Source: Heliophilum fasciatum
GTDB lineage: Bacteria; Bacillota; Desulfitobacteriia; Heliobacteriales; Heliobacteriaceae
Assembly (NCBI RefSeq): GCF_004341395.1
Contig: NZ_SLXT01000006.1
Location: 1 to 64,000 of the forward strand
DNA: 64,000 nucleotides
Reading direction: 5' to 3'
Both the position numbers and the translations under genes were made by a program. A model generated the notes under the pieces. That model was not told the origin of the DNA and did no database searches. It saw only the letters and a program-made list of their open reading frames with translations. This document shows positions 25,970 to 35,352 of this stretch, piece by piece. Position 1 is the first letter of the stretch, and the number at the start of each line of letters is the position of its first letter.

Positions 25970-27133
25970 TTAAGACAACTCGTGGATATAGGCAACCGCT
26001 TCATGAATCCGGTGGATATCGGTTGCCCGGATGAGGTACCCAAAGTCGCCGAGAGCGGGACTGAAGATGGAATTAATCGGTTCATGATGAACGATCATAT
26101 AGCCAAGGTGGTCCAGGATCGCTTCGTGACTGTGTGCGTAGGGTTTGGAGGATTTACGCCCGACATAAGCACAGTGATATTTGCGTTCATAGGTCGCCGT
26201 AAAACGATTGTGGACGAGGATCTGGGCCCACTGCTCGTAGATATCAAAATCATTGGCATAGTTAAACATATCGACGGTCAAGCCGCCGGGCGGGCGCATG
26301 TTGACTTCCAGGGCAATGATTTGGCCGTTTTGGCGGGAGCGAAAGAATTCAAAGTGGAAAAAGCGTGAACGCGGATTAAAGGCACGCAGGGTGCGCAGCC
26401 CCATTTCCATCAGATCACCGGGAACTTCCCGCATGGAGTAATAAAAGACATGGCGATCTTCATTGACCGTTTCCATGATGCCGTCGCCGTATTGATGGGC
26501 TGTAATAAATACAGGATTGCCGTCGCTGTCGGTCAGACCGTCAAAGGAGCAGATGTCGCCGTCGATAAATTCTTCGAGAATGTATTCAACGGGCGGCTTT
26601 TCGGCAAAAAAGGTGACCAACTCTTCGTCGCTGTTGATGCGGTACGTATGGGCGGCACCGACACCGATATCGGGTTTGACGACGACCGGATAGCCGATCT
26701 CATCGATCAGGCGGCGGGCGTCTTCAATGGTGGCGATGAGATCGCCCCGTGCCACCGGTACGCCGGCGTTGCGGTACGTTTGCTTCATTCTCGATTTGCG
26801 TTTGATTTGCTCGATATCGGCTTCGTTGATGCCGGGAATGTTAAAGTCGGTACGCAGTTGGGCTTCCAGTTGCAGCCAGTGCTCATTTAAGGAGTCGATG
26901 CGGTCGATCTTGCCGTAGCGATGGGTAAAGTAGCCGCAGGCACGAAGCAGTTGATCGTAGTCTTCCATCGACTCAACGCGATAGTACTCGTTCAACGCTT
27001 CACGCAGTTCCGGGCGCAGTCGGTCAAAGTGTTCGTCGGCAATGCCCAGAACGTTGACGCCAAGCTCGCGCAGGCGCACACAGAACCGATAAAAATTAGG
27101 CGGGAAGTGGGGGGAAAGGAAGATAATGTTCAT
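25970..27133 (-). CDS. ATP-grasp domain protein (carboxylate-amine ligase-like)
   Basis: A 387-residue ATP-grasp enzyme. An N-terminal Rossmann-like domain (MNIIFLSPHFPPNFYRFC) precedes the ATP-grasp fold: IGYPVVVKPDIGVGAAHTY binds nucleotide, EYILEEFIDGD is the second lobe, and the metal-binding FFHFEFFRS..IIALEVNMRPPGG closes the site. AAGGAGG lies 5 nt before ATG 27133. Such enzymes join a carboxylate to an amine or thiol through an acyl phosphate. The linked esterase suggests a small-molecule or peptide-tailoring pair. The product is unknown. Confidence 0.88.
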   Translation of the reverse strand: MNIIFLSPHFPPNFYRFCVRLRELGVNVLGIADEHFDRLRPELREALNEYYRVESMEDYDQLLRACGYFTHRYGKIDRIDSLNEHWLQLEAQLRTDFNIPGINEADIEQIKRKSRMKQTYRNAGVPVARGDLIATIEDARRLIDEIGYPVVVKPDIGVGAAHTYRINSDEELVTFFAEKPPVEYILEEFIDGDICSFDGLTDSDGNPVFITAHQYGDGIMETVNEDRHVFYYSMREVPGDLMEMGLRTLRAFNPRSRFFHFEFFRSRQNGQIIALEVNMRPPGGLTVDMFNYANDFDIYEQWAQILVHNRFTATYERKYHCAYVGRKSSKPYAHSHEAILDHLGYMIVHHEPINSIFSPALGDFGYLIRATDIHRIHEAVAYIHELS

Positions 27134-27405
27134 ATAAGCCTCCTTGCCAAAGTAAGTTGATTTTTTAAATGGTGTTTCTCAAAGGACAGGTAGAAATTCA
27201 TGGTTGAAACACTGCGAATAAGAATCAATTCGCAATGAAACATAGTTATCCCTGCTACAACGTTGTGATTTTTATACATCTTTTAGGATTTTTGAGCGCA
27301 ATGATATTCTTTTTTTCACTTGCTTGCCTTAGCGGCATCGCGTACACTGAGATGAGGATGGAGTCTTTTTGATGGCACGGATCAGAAAAAGTGAGGCGAT
27401 AGAAC
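27134..27405. other. Divergent intergenic region
   Basis: It separates the ATP-grasp gene from the large hybrid kinase gene. It is AT-rich with no strong hairpin. Promoters for both genes must lie here, but no convincing -35/-10 pair was settled. No gene is seen. Confidence 0.5.
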
Positions 27406-30400
27406 TTGCGCAAGGATGCGGCGAACCGGATGAAAAAGCTCCCCTTGTTTCGTTGGATATGGCGCTCGTATTTTAAGACCGCTTTGATACCGATTCTTAC
27501 GATCGAGTTAATTTTTATCGGTATTTATTTTTATTCAAACGAGTGGAGCAAGCAGGAAAATACGATCGTTGTTCGTGAGATGGCCGATGAGGAACTGCGG
27601 CGGATAGCCAATAAAGAAGCGGCGGTGATCGGTCAGCAGACGGAGCGCGTGGCCCGGTTAACGGAGATTTACCGGCAAGAGACGCGACGGGCCATGGATT
27701 TACCGGCCCTGTTGGATCGTACCGATGCTGCGCGTCTGGCCTATACCGATGATGGGGCCTACTACACAACGCATGGCGGTGAAAATCGCTCGGCCGTCTT
27801 TTATAGTGGGTTTTACCCGGTCGGTGCGGCGGAACGCGATAAGGTGGCGCGACTGTTACATTTGCAGCCGTTAATGGCTACGCTCAAGCACAGCGAGCCG
27901 CTGGTGGCGGCACTGTACGTCAATACCTTTGATTCACTCAATGTCATCTATCCCTACTTTGAGGTATTGGATCAGTATCCCAAAAAGACAGACATCACCA
28001 CGTTTAATTTTTACTATGAAGCAGATGCTATACATAATCCTGAACAAAAGGTGCGTTGGACTGACGCTTATCTCGATCCGGCCGGTAACGGTTGGATGGC
28101 GTCATGCATTGCACCGGTGTACAACGGGGACAAGCTGGAAGCCGTTGTCGGTATTGATATGACGATCGACACGATCATCAAGGGGATCTTGAATCTGAAT
28201 ATTCCCTGGAATGGCTATGGCATGCTGGTCGGCAAAGACGGTGCGATTCTGGCGCTACCGGGATCGGGGGAAGACGATTGGGGATTGCAAGAATTAACGA
28301 CCCATCAATATGCCAATGCCGTGGAGCAAAATACCTTCAAACCGGATTTTTTCAACCTTTATAAACGGTCCGATGTGGCGGAATTGGCGATGCAGGTTCG
28401 TGATGCCGACGAGGGACTGTTGCCGTTGTCGATGAACGGCCAAAAGAAATTGGTGTCGTGGTCGACCGTCACGGAAACCGGGTGGAAGCTGCTGGTCTTT
28501 GTCCCGGAAGCCAATATTTACGAAAAAGCGCAAACGTTACGGGATGCGTTGTGGCGTATCGGGGCGTTGATGGTGGGCGGGATGGTGCTTTTCTATGCCG
28601 TGTTTTTCGTGGTGCTTTATCGCCAGTCGAAGCGTGTTTCTCAGGACATCTCGCAGCCGTTGGTGGCGATTGATGAAATGCTCAAACGGATCGGTCAAGG
28701 CGAATATCGCCAACCGGTGCCCAATTTTCCGGTGACGGAATTGCAGGACACGGCCTCCTTGCTGGCCCAGATGGGTGAGCGCCTTGGTGGGGTCACGGAG
28801 GATCTGACGAAAGCGCAAGAGGAAGTGGCGATGCAGGCGGCGGAATTGCGGGCATTGGTCGTGTCCCTTGAGGATTTGATTATCGAAGTCGATGGGGACG
28901 GTCGGTTGCTTCGCCTTTGGTCCCAGGGAGACGACTATTTAATCCGTCCCCGTGATCAGTTGTTGGAACAGTATCTGCATGAGATTATCGGCGGTGAGAA
29001 GGGGCAGCAAGCGCGGCGGATGATCAAGCTCATCGCCGAGTGCAGTGAAGCGCAGACGATGGAGATCTTTTTGCCAACGCTGAGCGGTGAGCGCTGGTTT
29101 GAAATGCGAGCGTCGCTGATTCACAAGGATCAGGGCGCGGGGACGCGGATTTCTATTTTGATTCGCCACATTACGGAACGCAAGCAAATGCAGGACCGAC
29201 TGGTGCAAGCGAAGGAAGAGGCCGAGCAGGCGAGCCGGGCTAAGTCGGAGTTTTTATCCAGTATGAGCCATGAATTGCGAACGCCGATGAATGCGATTCT
29301 TGGTTTTGCTCAAGTATTGGATACGGATGATCTTTCGGAATCCGAACGCGATCATCTTCAGGAGATCCAAAAGGCCGGTAAACACTTGCTGGCGCTGATC
29401 AATGATGTGCTTGATTTGTCGCGGATTGAATCGGGCCGGCTGGAACTGCAAACGGAAACGATCGATATCGATGACGTGATTGATGAATGCCTCACGTTGA
29501 TGCAACCGATGGCGCAAAAAATGGATGTCGATTTGCAGAAGCCGGAAACATCAATGTCAGGTGTATGGATCAAAGGCGACTTGATCCGGGTCAAACAGGT
29601 ACTACTGAATTTGATTTCCAATGCGATCAAATACAATCGAGTGCAAGGAACGGTGCGTGTCGGCTGCCGGAAGCTCGATGAAGCGACGGTAGCGATTGAT
29701 GTGATGGATACGGGGCTGGGAATTGCCCAAGATCAATGGGAATTGATCTTTGAACCGTTTCATCGCAGCCATAGCAAGCAAAAGACCGTCGAGGGGATTG
29801 GTGTGGGTTTGACGGTGACGAAACAGCTGGTGGAGGTCATGGGCGGCCGGATTAAGCTGACCAGTGTGCCGGGCCAAGGCAGCCATTTCTGGATGGAACT
29901 GCCGCTGGTCGCGAAACCCGATACCGATTCGGCAGTGCAACAAGTGCGCCCGCAACGTCCTGAGAAGCGGGAAATGGTGCCGGAAATGGTGACGCCGGTA
30001 ACGCAGGCACCAACGGCGTCGGCAGCATCACCGCCCGCAGCGCAAGCGCCGAAGGTGCGATCGGCAGCATCACCGCCGACGGGCCAAACATCGAAGGCGC
30101 GTTCGACAGCATCGCAACCGAAGGGGCAAGCAGCGAAGACGCGTCCGGGAGCTTGGTCACAGCATGGTCCGGTTGCGACGCCGACCCCGACCGCGGAGCA
30201 ACAAGATGGGTCAGTGTCTGCACAACGGATTTTGCTTGTCGATGATAATAAAGCCAACCAAAAGCTAGCCTGTCTTTTACTTAAGAAGCAGGGTTATATT
30301 GTGGATGTGGCGGTCAATGGTGAGGAAGCCCTGGCGGCATCGGAACGGGAAACCTATGATGTGATTTTGATGGATTGTCAGATGCCCATCATGGATGGTT

Positions 30401-30603
30401 TTGAAGCGACCCGCTTAATTCGCCAACGAGAAGCCATGCAAGGCGGTGAAGCCGTAACGATCATCGCCATGACGGCCAATGCGATGCATGGCGATCGGGA
30501 AAAATGTTTGCAAGCCGGAATGAATGATTATATCAGTAAGCCCATTGACCCGCTCACGATCAAGCGGATGCTGGAACAGTGGTCGGTCCGTAGCGAAGGA
30601 TAG
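27406..30603 (+). CDS. Membrane hybrid histidine kinase (dCache-HAMP-PAS-HisKA-HATPase-REC)
   Basis: A 1065-residue sensor. TM1 (about residues 23-45) and TM2 (about 386-410) bracket an extracellular dCache-like domain (WMASCIAPVYNGDKLEAVVG). A HAMP-like linker and a PAS-like segment follow, then HisKA with His in FLSSMSHELRTPMNA, an intact HATPase (LLNLISNAIKYN; DTGLGIA; GIGVGL) and a receiver domain ending the protein (ILLVDDNKANQ; LMDCQMPIMDG). The linker before the receiver (about 873-925) is Pro/Ala-rich with three 15-residue repeats. The start may be TTG 27406 (GTGAGG 9 nt upstream) or ATG 27430. It has no adjacent response regulator. Ligand unknown. Confidence 0.94.
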   Translation: MRKDAANRMKKLPLFRWIWRSYFKTALIPILTIELIFIGIYFYSNEWSKQENTIVVREMADEELRRIANKEAAVIGQQTERVARLTEIYRQETRRAMDLPALLDRTDAARLAYTDDGAYYTTHGGENRSAVFYSGFYPVGAAERDKVARLLHLQPLMATLKHSEPLVAALYVNTFDSLNVIYPYFEVLDQYPKKTDITTFNFYYEADAIHNPEQKVRWTDAYLDPAGNGWMASCIAPVYNGDKLEAVVGIDMTIDTIIKGILNLNIPWNGYGMLVGKDGAILALPGSGEDDWGLQELTTHQYANAVEQNTFKPDFFNLYKRSDVAELAMQVRDADEGLLPLSMNGQKKLVSWSTVTETGWKLLVFVPEANIYEKAQTLRDALWRIGALMVGGMVLFYAVFFVVLYRQSKRVSQDISQPLVAIDEMLKRIGQGEYRQPVPNFPVTELQDTASLLAQMGERLGGVTEDLTKAQEEVAMQAAELRALVVSLEDLIIEVDGDGRLLRLWSQGDDYLIRPRDQLLEQYLHEIIGGEKGQQARRMIKLIAECSEAQTMEIFLPTLSGERWFEMRASLIHKDQGAGTRISILIRHITERKQMQDRLVQAKEEAEQASRAKSEFLSSMSHELRTPMNAILGFAQVLDTDDLSESERDHLQEIQKAGKHLLALINDVLDLSRIESGRLELQTETIDIDDVIDECLTLMQPMAQKMDVDLQKPETSMSGVWIKGDLIRVKQVLLNLISNAIKYNRVQGTVRVGCRKLDEATVAIDVMDTGLGIAQDQWELIFEPFHRSHSKQKTVEGIGVGLTVTKQLVEVMGGRIKLTSVPGQGSHFWMELPLVAKPDTDSAVQQVRPQRPEKREMVPEMVTPVTQAPTASAASPPAAQAPKVRSAASPPTGQTSKARSTASQPKGQAAKTRPGAWSQHGPVATPTPTAEQQDGSVSAQRILLVDDNKANQKLACLLLKKQGYIVDVAVNGEEALAASERETYDVILMDCQMPIMDGFEATRLIRQREAMQGGEAVTIIAMTANAMHGDREKCLQAGMNDYISKPIDPLTIKRMLEQWSVRSEG

Positions 30604-30635
30604 AGAAGATTGCCGATGGAAGAGGGAATGCAGGA

Positions 30636-31790
30636 TTGTTGTATCGTGCGATGGGGAAAACAGGGGTGCAGGTTTCGAACCTGGGATTTGGTTGCATGCG
30701 GTTGCCGGTCATCGATGGTCAACCGGATCAGATCGATGAAGCCAAGGCCACCGAGATGATCCATTATGCCATTGATCAGGGTGTAAATTATATTGATACG
30801 GCCTATCCGTACCATGGCAAGGGATTTGGCGAGCCAGGCATGAGCGAAGTGTTTGTTGGCAAGGTGCTGCAAGGCGGTTACCGGCAGAAAGTCCACCTCG
30901 CTACCAAATTGCCTTGCTGGATGGTCGGGTCGCGCAGCGATATGGATCGGTTATTGAATGAGCAGTTGCAGCGGTTGCAGACGGACCGGATTGATTTTTA
31001 TCTGCTGCACAGTTTGCAACAGGATACTTGGGCGAAGGTAACGAAGCTTGATGTGTTTTCCTTCTTGGATCAGGCGATTGCCGACGGGCGGATTGGCTAT
31101 GCCGGATTTTCGTTTCATGACGAGTACCCGCTGTTTCCGGAGATCATTGATGCGTACCCATGGTCTTTTTGCCAAATTCAATATAATTACATGGATGTGA
31201 CCTATCAGGCGGGGCTGAAGGGATTGGAGTATGCAGCCCAAAAAGGGATGGGCGTCGTGATTATGGAACCGCTCCGGGGCGGACGGTTAGCGACGCGAAT
31301 CCCGGCGGATATTCAGCAACTGTGGGATCGGGCGGAAGTAAAGCGGACCCCGGCAGGGTGGGCGCTGCAATATGTGTGGAATCATCCTGCGGTCAGCACC
31401 GTGCTCAGTGGCATGAATGAAATGGCACAGGTTGTGGAGAACATTCAAGCGGCCGAACAAGGCTATGCCAACGCAATGACGGCAAAAGAAAAAGACCTGA
31501 TCGCGCAGGTCAAGAAAATCTATGAGTCAAGGACTAAAGTGGACTGTACCAATTGCCGCTACTGCATGCCCTGTCCGTTAGGTGTCGATATTCCGGGAAG
31601 TTTTATACAGCTTAATAATGCGTCTATGTATGATGACATCAAGGGGGCCCGCTGGACCTATCAAACCTTTTTGTCACCGGCGGAACGGGCTTCTGGTTGT
31701 ACCGAATGTGGGCGTTATGAGGAGATCTGTCCGCAGCAACTGCCGATTCGTGAAAGGCTAAAAGAAGTAGTTCGTGAATTGGAAAGCTAG
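30636..31790 (+). CDS. Aldo/keto reductase with C-terminal 4Fe-4S ferredoxin-like domain
   Basis: A 384-residue oxidoreductase. The N-terminal TIM-barrel AKR has MGKTGVQVSNLGFGCMRLP, the catalytic Asp-Tyr region DTAYPYHGKG and the lysine in LATKLP. The C-terminus adds CTNCRYCMPCPLGVDIP and CTECGRYEEICP, typical of the clostridial AKR-ferredoxin fusion group. The start is TTG 30636 or 30639, with AGAGGG upstream. It follows the hybrid kinase by 32 nt and may be co-transcribed. The physiological substrate is unknown. Confidence 0.92.
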   Translation: MLYRAMGKTGVQVSNLGFGCMRLPVIDGQPDQIDEAKATEMIHYAIDQGVNYIDTAYPYHGKGFGEPGMSEVFVGKVLQGGYRQKVHLATKLPCWMVGSRSDMDRLLNEQLQRLQTDRIDFYLLHSLQQDTWAKVTKLDVFSFLDQAIADGRIGYAGFSFHDEYPLFPEIIDAYPWSFCQIQYNYMDVTYQAGLKGLEYAAQKGMGVVIMEPLRGGRLATRIPADIQQLWDRAEVKRTPAGWALQYVWNHPAVSTVLSGMNEMAQVVENIQAAEQGYANAMTAKEKDLIAQVKKIYESRTKVDCTNCRYCMPCPLGVDIPGSFIQLNNASMYDDIKGARWTYQTFLSPAERASGCTECGRYEEICPQQLPIRERLKEVVRELES

Positions 31791-31810
31791 CAAGCAGAAT
31801 ACCATAATCG

Positions 31811-31851
31811 CAAACAGGGTCGGTAAACCGAAGTTTACTGACCCTGTTTGC
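31811..31851. terminator. Bidirectional terminator
   Basis: GCAAACAGGGTC..GTAAAC pairs with GTTTAC..GACCCTGTTTGC around CGAA. It separates the convergent aldo/keto reductase and SLH genes. Confidence 0.85.
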
Positions 31852-31916
31852 TTTACAGGACTTTTTTGTTACATCAAACTTGTGGGTAGGACTGTGTTAC
31901 GATGGGATGCCGGAAG

Positions 31917-33596
31917 TTAGCGGAGGCGAATAAGGGCTTGATTCACTTGATCGCTTGTGTAGAAGTGGGAGATCATACTGTTCGAAAAAGCCCCCAAACC
32001 AGGGTTATAGGCAAGCAAGATCGGCGTCTTGACATTACCCCATTGAATGTCAAGAGAAACCTGGGAGGTCGCCGTTGCCCCGGGAAGTTTGGCTAAAGGA
32101 ATGGTCACCGACCAGTTGGTACCGCTATCGGCAGCGCGTAACCCGAGAAATTCGAGGGTCAACAGGCGCTGCATTTCAAAAGCGTTGGTCGCATTGGTGA
32201 GGGCGATAACGGCGTTGTTGATCTGGGTTTGATTGGCATTGGGATTATTGTAGACGGTATAGGCAACGTTAATTTCGCTTTGTAACAGTAGTCCGGAGCC
32301 GGGTTGGTAGTTACCGACCTGATAGCCCTCTACGGCGTTGTGAAGGCGTGTCTCGGCCACATCAATGGCACCGAGGAGTGCCCGTTTGTTGCCGAGCGGT
32401 TGGGCTACTTTGGACGTTTCGATGAATCGCAGCGTTGTATTTAAGTTATCAACGGCGTTATTCACCTGCGGTTGCGTTGTGGTCAAACTGGCCAGCACGT
32501 CGCGGGCGCTGTTGATGGCAGCTTGAAGCGCATCTTTGGTGCCGCTGATATATTGGCCCGGTTGGGAGCCTTCAATAATGCTGCTTTGTTTGTTCTGGGC
32601 CGTTGTCACCAGCGATTGAAGCACCGATTTATCAACCAGGTTGACGGGGGAGTCGGTAGTGCCAGTGGAGCCCGTAGAGCCAGTGGAGCCGGTAGAGCCG
32701 GTAGAGCCCGTAGAGCCCGTAGAGCCAGTAGAACTGCCCGGTAATGTGGTCGCTGTGGGATTGGTGTAGAAAGGCCCGATTTGCCATACTGTTTGTGGTG
32801 TTGTGCTTCCCGGTGTGCTTGTCCCTTGATTGGCGTTACTGCCGTTTTCATTGGTACCGTTGTTATTCCCGGTTTGGTTTTGCTCATTATTGCCGTCTTC
32901 TTCCGGGGCGTCCTTTTCCGGCACCGTCGGCTTGGGCAGTTCCGGTGTTACCGGTTTGGGCACTGGTTGCTGAACAGTGGGCTGCAGGGCATTCATGGCC
33001 CGGGCAATGGTGACAAGCGCTTCAGCGCGGGTAATAAACTGCTTGGGCTGAAAGCGTCCATCAGGATAGCCTTGCATGATCGATTGCTCTGAGACCGCAA
33101 AGACGCTGGGCTTGGCCCAGGCGCTGATGGCGTAATCATCAGTAAAGTGGGAAATTTGTTCGTTGCCGGGGCTAAAGGCAAGTAAACGAGCAATGATTGC
33201 CGCTGCTTCTTCACGGGTGATCGATTGGTTCGGGCGAAATGTGCGGTCGGGATAGCCGTTGATATACCCGGCATCTTTGCCGGAAGCAACTTGCACATAA
33301 TACCAGTCAGAGGTACGGACATCGATAAAATTGGCCGTGGCATCGGGGTTGAGTTTATCAAAGGCTTGGTTGACCATCGTAACAAATTCAGCGCGCGTTA
33401 CTCGTTTGTCCGGTTGGAAGGTTCCGTCCGGATAACCTTGAATGATCCCGCGATCATACATGGTTTCGATCCAAGCTTGGGCCCAGTGCCCGTCAATGTC
33501 ACGAAACGATGCAGCGAGCGCGGGAAGACAGAAACTGGAGACGAGAAAAAGAGTAATGATGATGCGGCACAGGATGCGGAAATGTTGCGCAAACAT
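31917..33596 (-). CDS. S-layer homology (SLH) domain protein with (Gly-Ser-Thr)n linker
   Basis: A 559-residue secreted surface protein. A signal peptide (residues 1-29, cleaved near PALAA-S) is followed by three SLH domains (about 30-210; FRDIDGHWAQAWIETMYDRG, FIDVRTSDWYY, FTDDYAISAWA) that anchor to pyruvylated cell-wall polymer. A Pro/Glu/Asn-rich linker follows, then a pure Gly-Ser-Thr repeat (about 295-320), then FIVAR-like helical repeats (ALQAAINSARDVL..NNAVDNLNTTL) and a beta-rich C-terminus. AGGTGG lies 10 nt before ATG 33596. Carbohydrate or matrix binding is plausible; partner unknown. Confidence 0.93.
   Translation of the reverse strand: MFAQHFRILCRIIITLFLVSSFCLPALAASFRDIDGHWAQAWIETMYDRGIIQGYPDGTFQPDKRVTRAEFVTMVNQAFDKLNPDATANFIDVRTSDWYYVQVASGKDAGYINGYPDRTFRPNQSITREEAAAIIARLLAFSPGNEQISHFTDDYAISAWAKPSVFAVSEQSIMQGYPDGRFQPKQFITRAEALVTIARAMNALQPTVQQPVPKPVTPELPKPTVPEKDAPEEDGNNEQNQTGNNNGTNENGSNANQGTSTPGSTTPQTVWQIGPFYTNPTATTLPGSSTGSTGSTGSTGSTGSTGSTGSTGTTDSPVNLVDKSVLQSLVTTAQNKQSSIIEGSQPGQYISGTKDALQAAINSARDVLASLTTTQPQVNNAVDNLNTTLRFIETSKVAQPLGNKRALLGAIDVAETRLHNAVEGYQVGNYQPGSGLLLQSEINVAYTVYNNPNANQTQINNAVIALTNATNAFEMQRLLTLEFLGLRAADSGTNWSVTIPLAKLPGATATSQVSLDIQWGNVKTPILLAYNPGLGAFSNSMISHFYTSDQVNQALIRLR
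32643..32742. repeat. 9-bp tandem repeats encoding Gly-Ser-Thr
   Basis: About nine to ten copies of the 9-bp unit GTAGAGCCC/G, with GTGGAGCC variants, encode the (GST)n linker of the SLH protein on the minus strand. Units are in frame, so copy-number change would only lengthen or shorten the linker. Confidence 0.85.
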
Positions 33597-33723
33597 AGAG
33601 CGAAGCCACCTTTCTCATGACTGAGCTGCATACCCCGGTTTTGATAAGCGGGGGTGACTAAAAACAAAAAACACGCAAATATTATAGTATATTTGCAGAC
33701 AATTAGCACTTGAATCAGGCGAT

Positions 33724-33770
33724 AAAAAAAGATGAACTTGCGATCCTTATGAAGATCACAAGTTCATCTT
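33724..33770 (-). terminator. Terminator of the small gene at 33889-34086
   Basis: GATGAACTTG-C-GATC pairs with GATC-A-CAAGTTCATC; on the minus strand a run of seven T follows. Confidence 0.85.
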
Positions 33771-33888
33771 CGTTTAAAGGGCTGTAAATTGCTAGATTGA
33801 CGTTACGTCAACACTCAATGATGAGATTGCCAAAAAGTAAACCGTTCAACCGGCAACATGAAAGGGTCGAAACGATGTATCCGGCGAT

Positions 33889-34086
33889 CTAGTGAACGGA
33901 AATTCGTTTGGTACCGCTATCGGCGATGAGCATTTTCCGACCTAAATCGCCTAAAACAAATTGGCCGATCTTATCGCGGTAGAGACTGCAGCGAATCAAG
34001 CCGCGGTTTCCTTTGTTTTGTCGCAATACTTTTTCTAAATACTGCAGGGATGGGTTGGCGTCCACGTTTTTCTTCACCAAGATCAT
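33889..34086 (-). CDS. Small hypothetical protein (up to 65 aa)
   Basis: A small basic protein (VKKNVDANPSLQYLEKVLRQ, ending GTKRISVH). GAGAGG lies only 2 nt before ATG 34086, so TTG 34080 or GTG 34077 may be the true start. A dedicated terminator lies about 120 nt downstream, which supports expression. No domain or membrane segment is recognised. Confidence 0.55.
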   Translation of the reverse strand: MILVKKNVDANPSLQYLEKVLRQNKGNRGLIRCSLYRDKIGQFVLGDLGRKMLIADSGTKRISVH

Positions 34087-34428
34087 TACCTCTCATAAAA
34101 AAATATTTTTCATAAATTTGTTGCTGGATTTTCAGGTCATTTGTTTCAATGTAGGTTATATGGAAAGAAAAAAAGCTGCAGGGAACATGCCTGAGGGCAG
34201 TATCTCTCAGCTTCCAGTATATCTAGTCAGCTTTATTAATTCCTAGTTATTCAATCCATCTTTATCATTTTAGTGGATTTCCAAGTATTTGTCAATAGCC
34301 GTTTGAATTTAAATTATTTCCATTGATTTCAACCGGAGAGAGGTTGGTTACGGGTAACAAGTAAAAACCGGATTTGATTCAAATAAAAAGAGCTCTGGAA
34401 TAATTCCAAAGCTCATCATTAACAAATA
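34087..34428. other. AT-rich intergenic region
   Basis: It holds the leader of the small minus-strand gene and, at the right end, the tRNA terminator at 34381-34415. An AGCTG..CAGCT inverted repeat lies near 34171-34210. No gene is seen. Confidence 0.5.
34381..34415 (-). terminator. Terminator of the tRNA-Arg/tadA/tRNA-Ser unit
   Basis: GAGCTCTGGAA and TTCCAAAGCTC pair; on the minus strand TTTTTATTT follows, just past tRNA-Ser(CGA). Confidence 0.85.
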
Positions 34429-34522
34429 TGGCGGAGAGACAGGGATTCGAACCCTGGAGACCGTTCATCACGGCCTACCCGATTTCGAGTCGGGCGCCTT
34501 CGACCAGCTCAGCCATCTCTCC
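34429..34522 (-). tRNA. tRNA-Ser (CGA)
   Basis: A 94-nt type II tRNA with encoded CCA. Acceptor GGAGAGA/TCTCTCC, anticodon stem CCCGA/TCGGG and loop CTCGAAA give anticodon CGA, reading UCG. It is the last member of a minus-strand cluster with tadA and two tRNA-Arg genes. Confidence 0.97.
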
Positions 34523-34538
34523 ATAACATGCGATGCCA

Positions 34539-34994
34539 TTATAAATGCCGACGTTCGGCAAAAAAACCTTTGATCAAAGCGCGTGCTTCGTCCTCGCGAA
34601 TACCGGATGTTACGGATACGCGGTGATTTGTCCATGGGCTTTCTAGGATATTAAAGCACGTACCACCGGCACCACCTTTGGGATCCATTACCCCAAAAAC
34701 AACACGGGGAATACGAGCTAAGACAATCGCACCGGCACACATGGGACAAGGCTCGACAGTGACATACAACGTAGTTCCCGCTAAGCGCCAAGCACCGGTA
34801 TGCTGCGCTGCATCGGCAATCGCGACCACTTCGGCGTGCAGGATGGGGCTTTGCTGCGCCTCGCGCAGGTTATGACCACGGCCGATGACACGTCCGTCTT
34901 TAACGATTACGCAACCGATGGGAATTTCACCTTTGGCCAACGCCGCTTGGGCTTCGGCCAGCGCCATGTCCATCCAATGACGGTCATCCAGCAT
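34539..34994 (-). CDS. tadA: tRNA-specific adenosine deaminase
   Basis: TadA converts A34 of tRNA-Arg(ACG) to inosine so that one tRNA reads CGU, CGC and CGA. The 151-residue protein has the zinc-binding deaminase motifs HAEVVAIADA (His and catalytic Glu) and TVEPCPMCAGAI (two Cys). ATG 34994 is chosen over TTG 34997; AAAGGCG lies about 9 nt upstream. It is embedded between tRNA-Ser(CGA) and tRNA-Arg genes, one of which, at 35118-35194, is its expected substrate. Confidence 0.96.
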   Translation of the reverse strand: MLDDRHWMDMALAEAQAALAKGEIPIGCVIVKDGRVIGRGHNLREAQQSPILHAEVVAIADAAQHTGAWRLAGTTLYVTVEPCPMCAGAIVLARIPRVVFGVMDPKGGAGGTCFNILESPWTNHRVSVTSGIREDEARALIKGFFAERRHL

Positions 34995-35024
34995 CAAGCA
35001 AAACGCCTTTCACAGGATTTTACC

Positions 35025-35100
35025 TGGTGCCCCCGGAGAGAATCGAACTCCCGACGCAAGGCTTAGGACGCCCTCGCTCTATCCACTGAGCTACGGAGGC
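35025..35100 (-). tRNA. tRNA-Arg (CCU)
   Basis: A 76-nt cloverleaf. Acceptor GCCTCCG/CGGGGGC, discriminator A and encoded CCA; anticodon stem AGGGC/GCCTT with loop GTCCTAA gives CCT, reading AGG. Confidence 0.95.
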
Positions 35101-35117
35101 TCTCCTGAAAAAAATAA

Positions 35118-35194
35118 TGGCGCGCCCGAAGGGATTCGAACCCCTGACCTCTTGATTCGTAGTCAATTACTCTATCCAGCTGAGCTACGGGCGC
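35118..35194 (-). tRNA. tRNA-Arg (ACG), copy 1
   Basis: A 77-nt tRNA with acceptor GCGCCCG/CGGGCGC, discriminator G and encoded CCA. Anticodon loop CTACGAA gives ACG, expected to become ICG through TadA. It is identical in sequence to copy 2 at 37217-37293. Confidence 0.97.
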
Positions 35195-35352
35195 AAGTTA
35201 TCGGGCACATCATGTGCCGCGAAGGTGATTATAGCAAATGGATGTGCCTCTGTCAATGGCTGTGACCTTGCCAATAAAAATGCAGGGGATGATCGGACCG
35301 AAAAAGGGCAGAAGGATGGTTAGAACACAAACGGTAAGACGCAAAACGCCAG

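Noticed and set aside
30022-30150. Separate gene or domain in the kinase linker
   Set aside because: It is an in-frame Pro/Ala-rich linker with three 15-residue repeats inside the hybrid kinase, not an independent feature.
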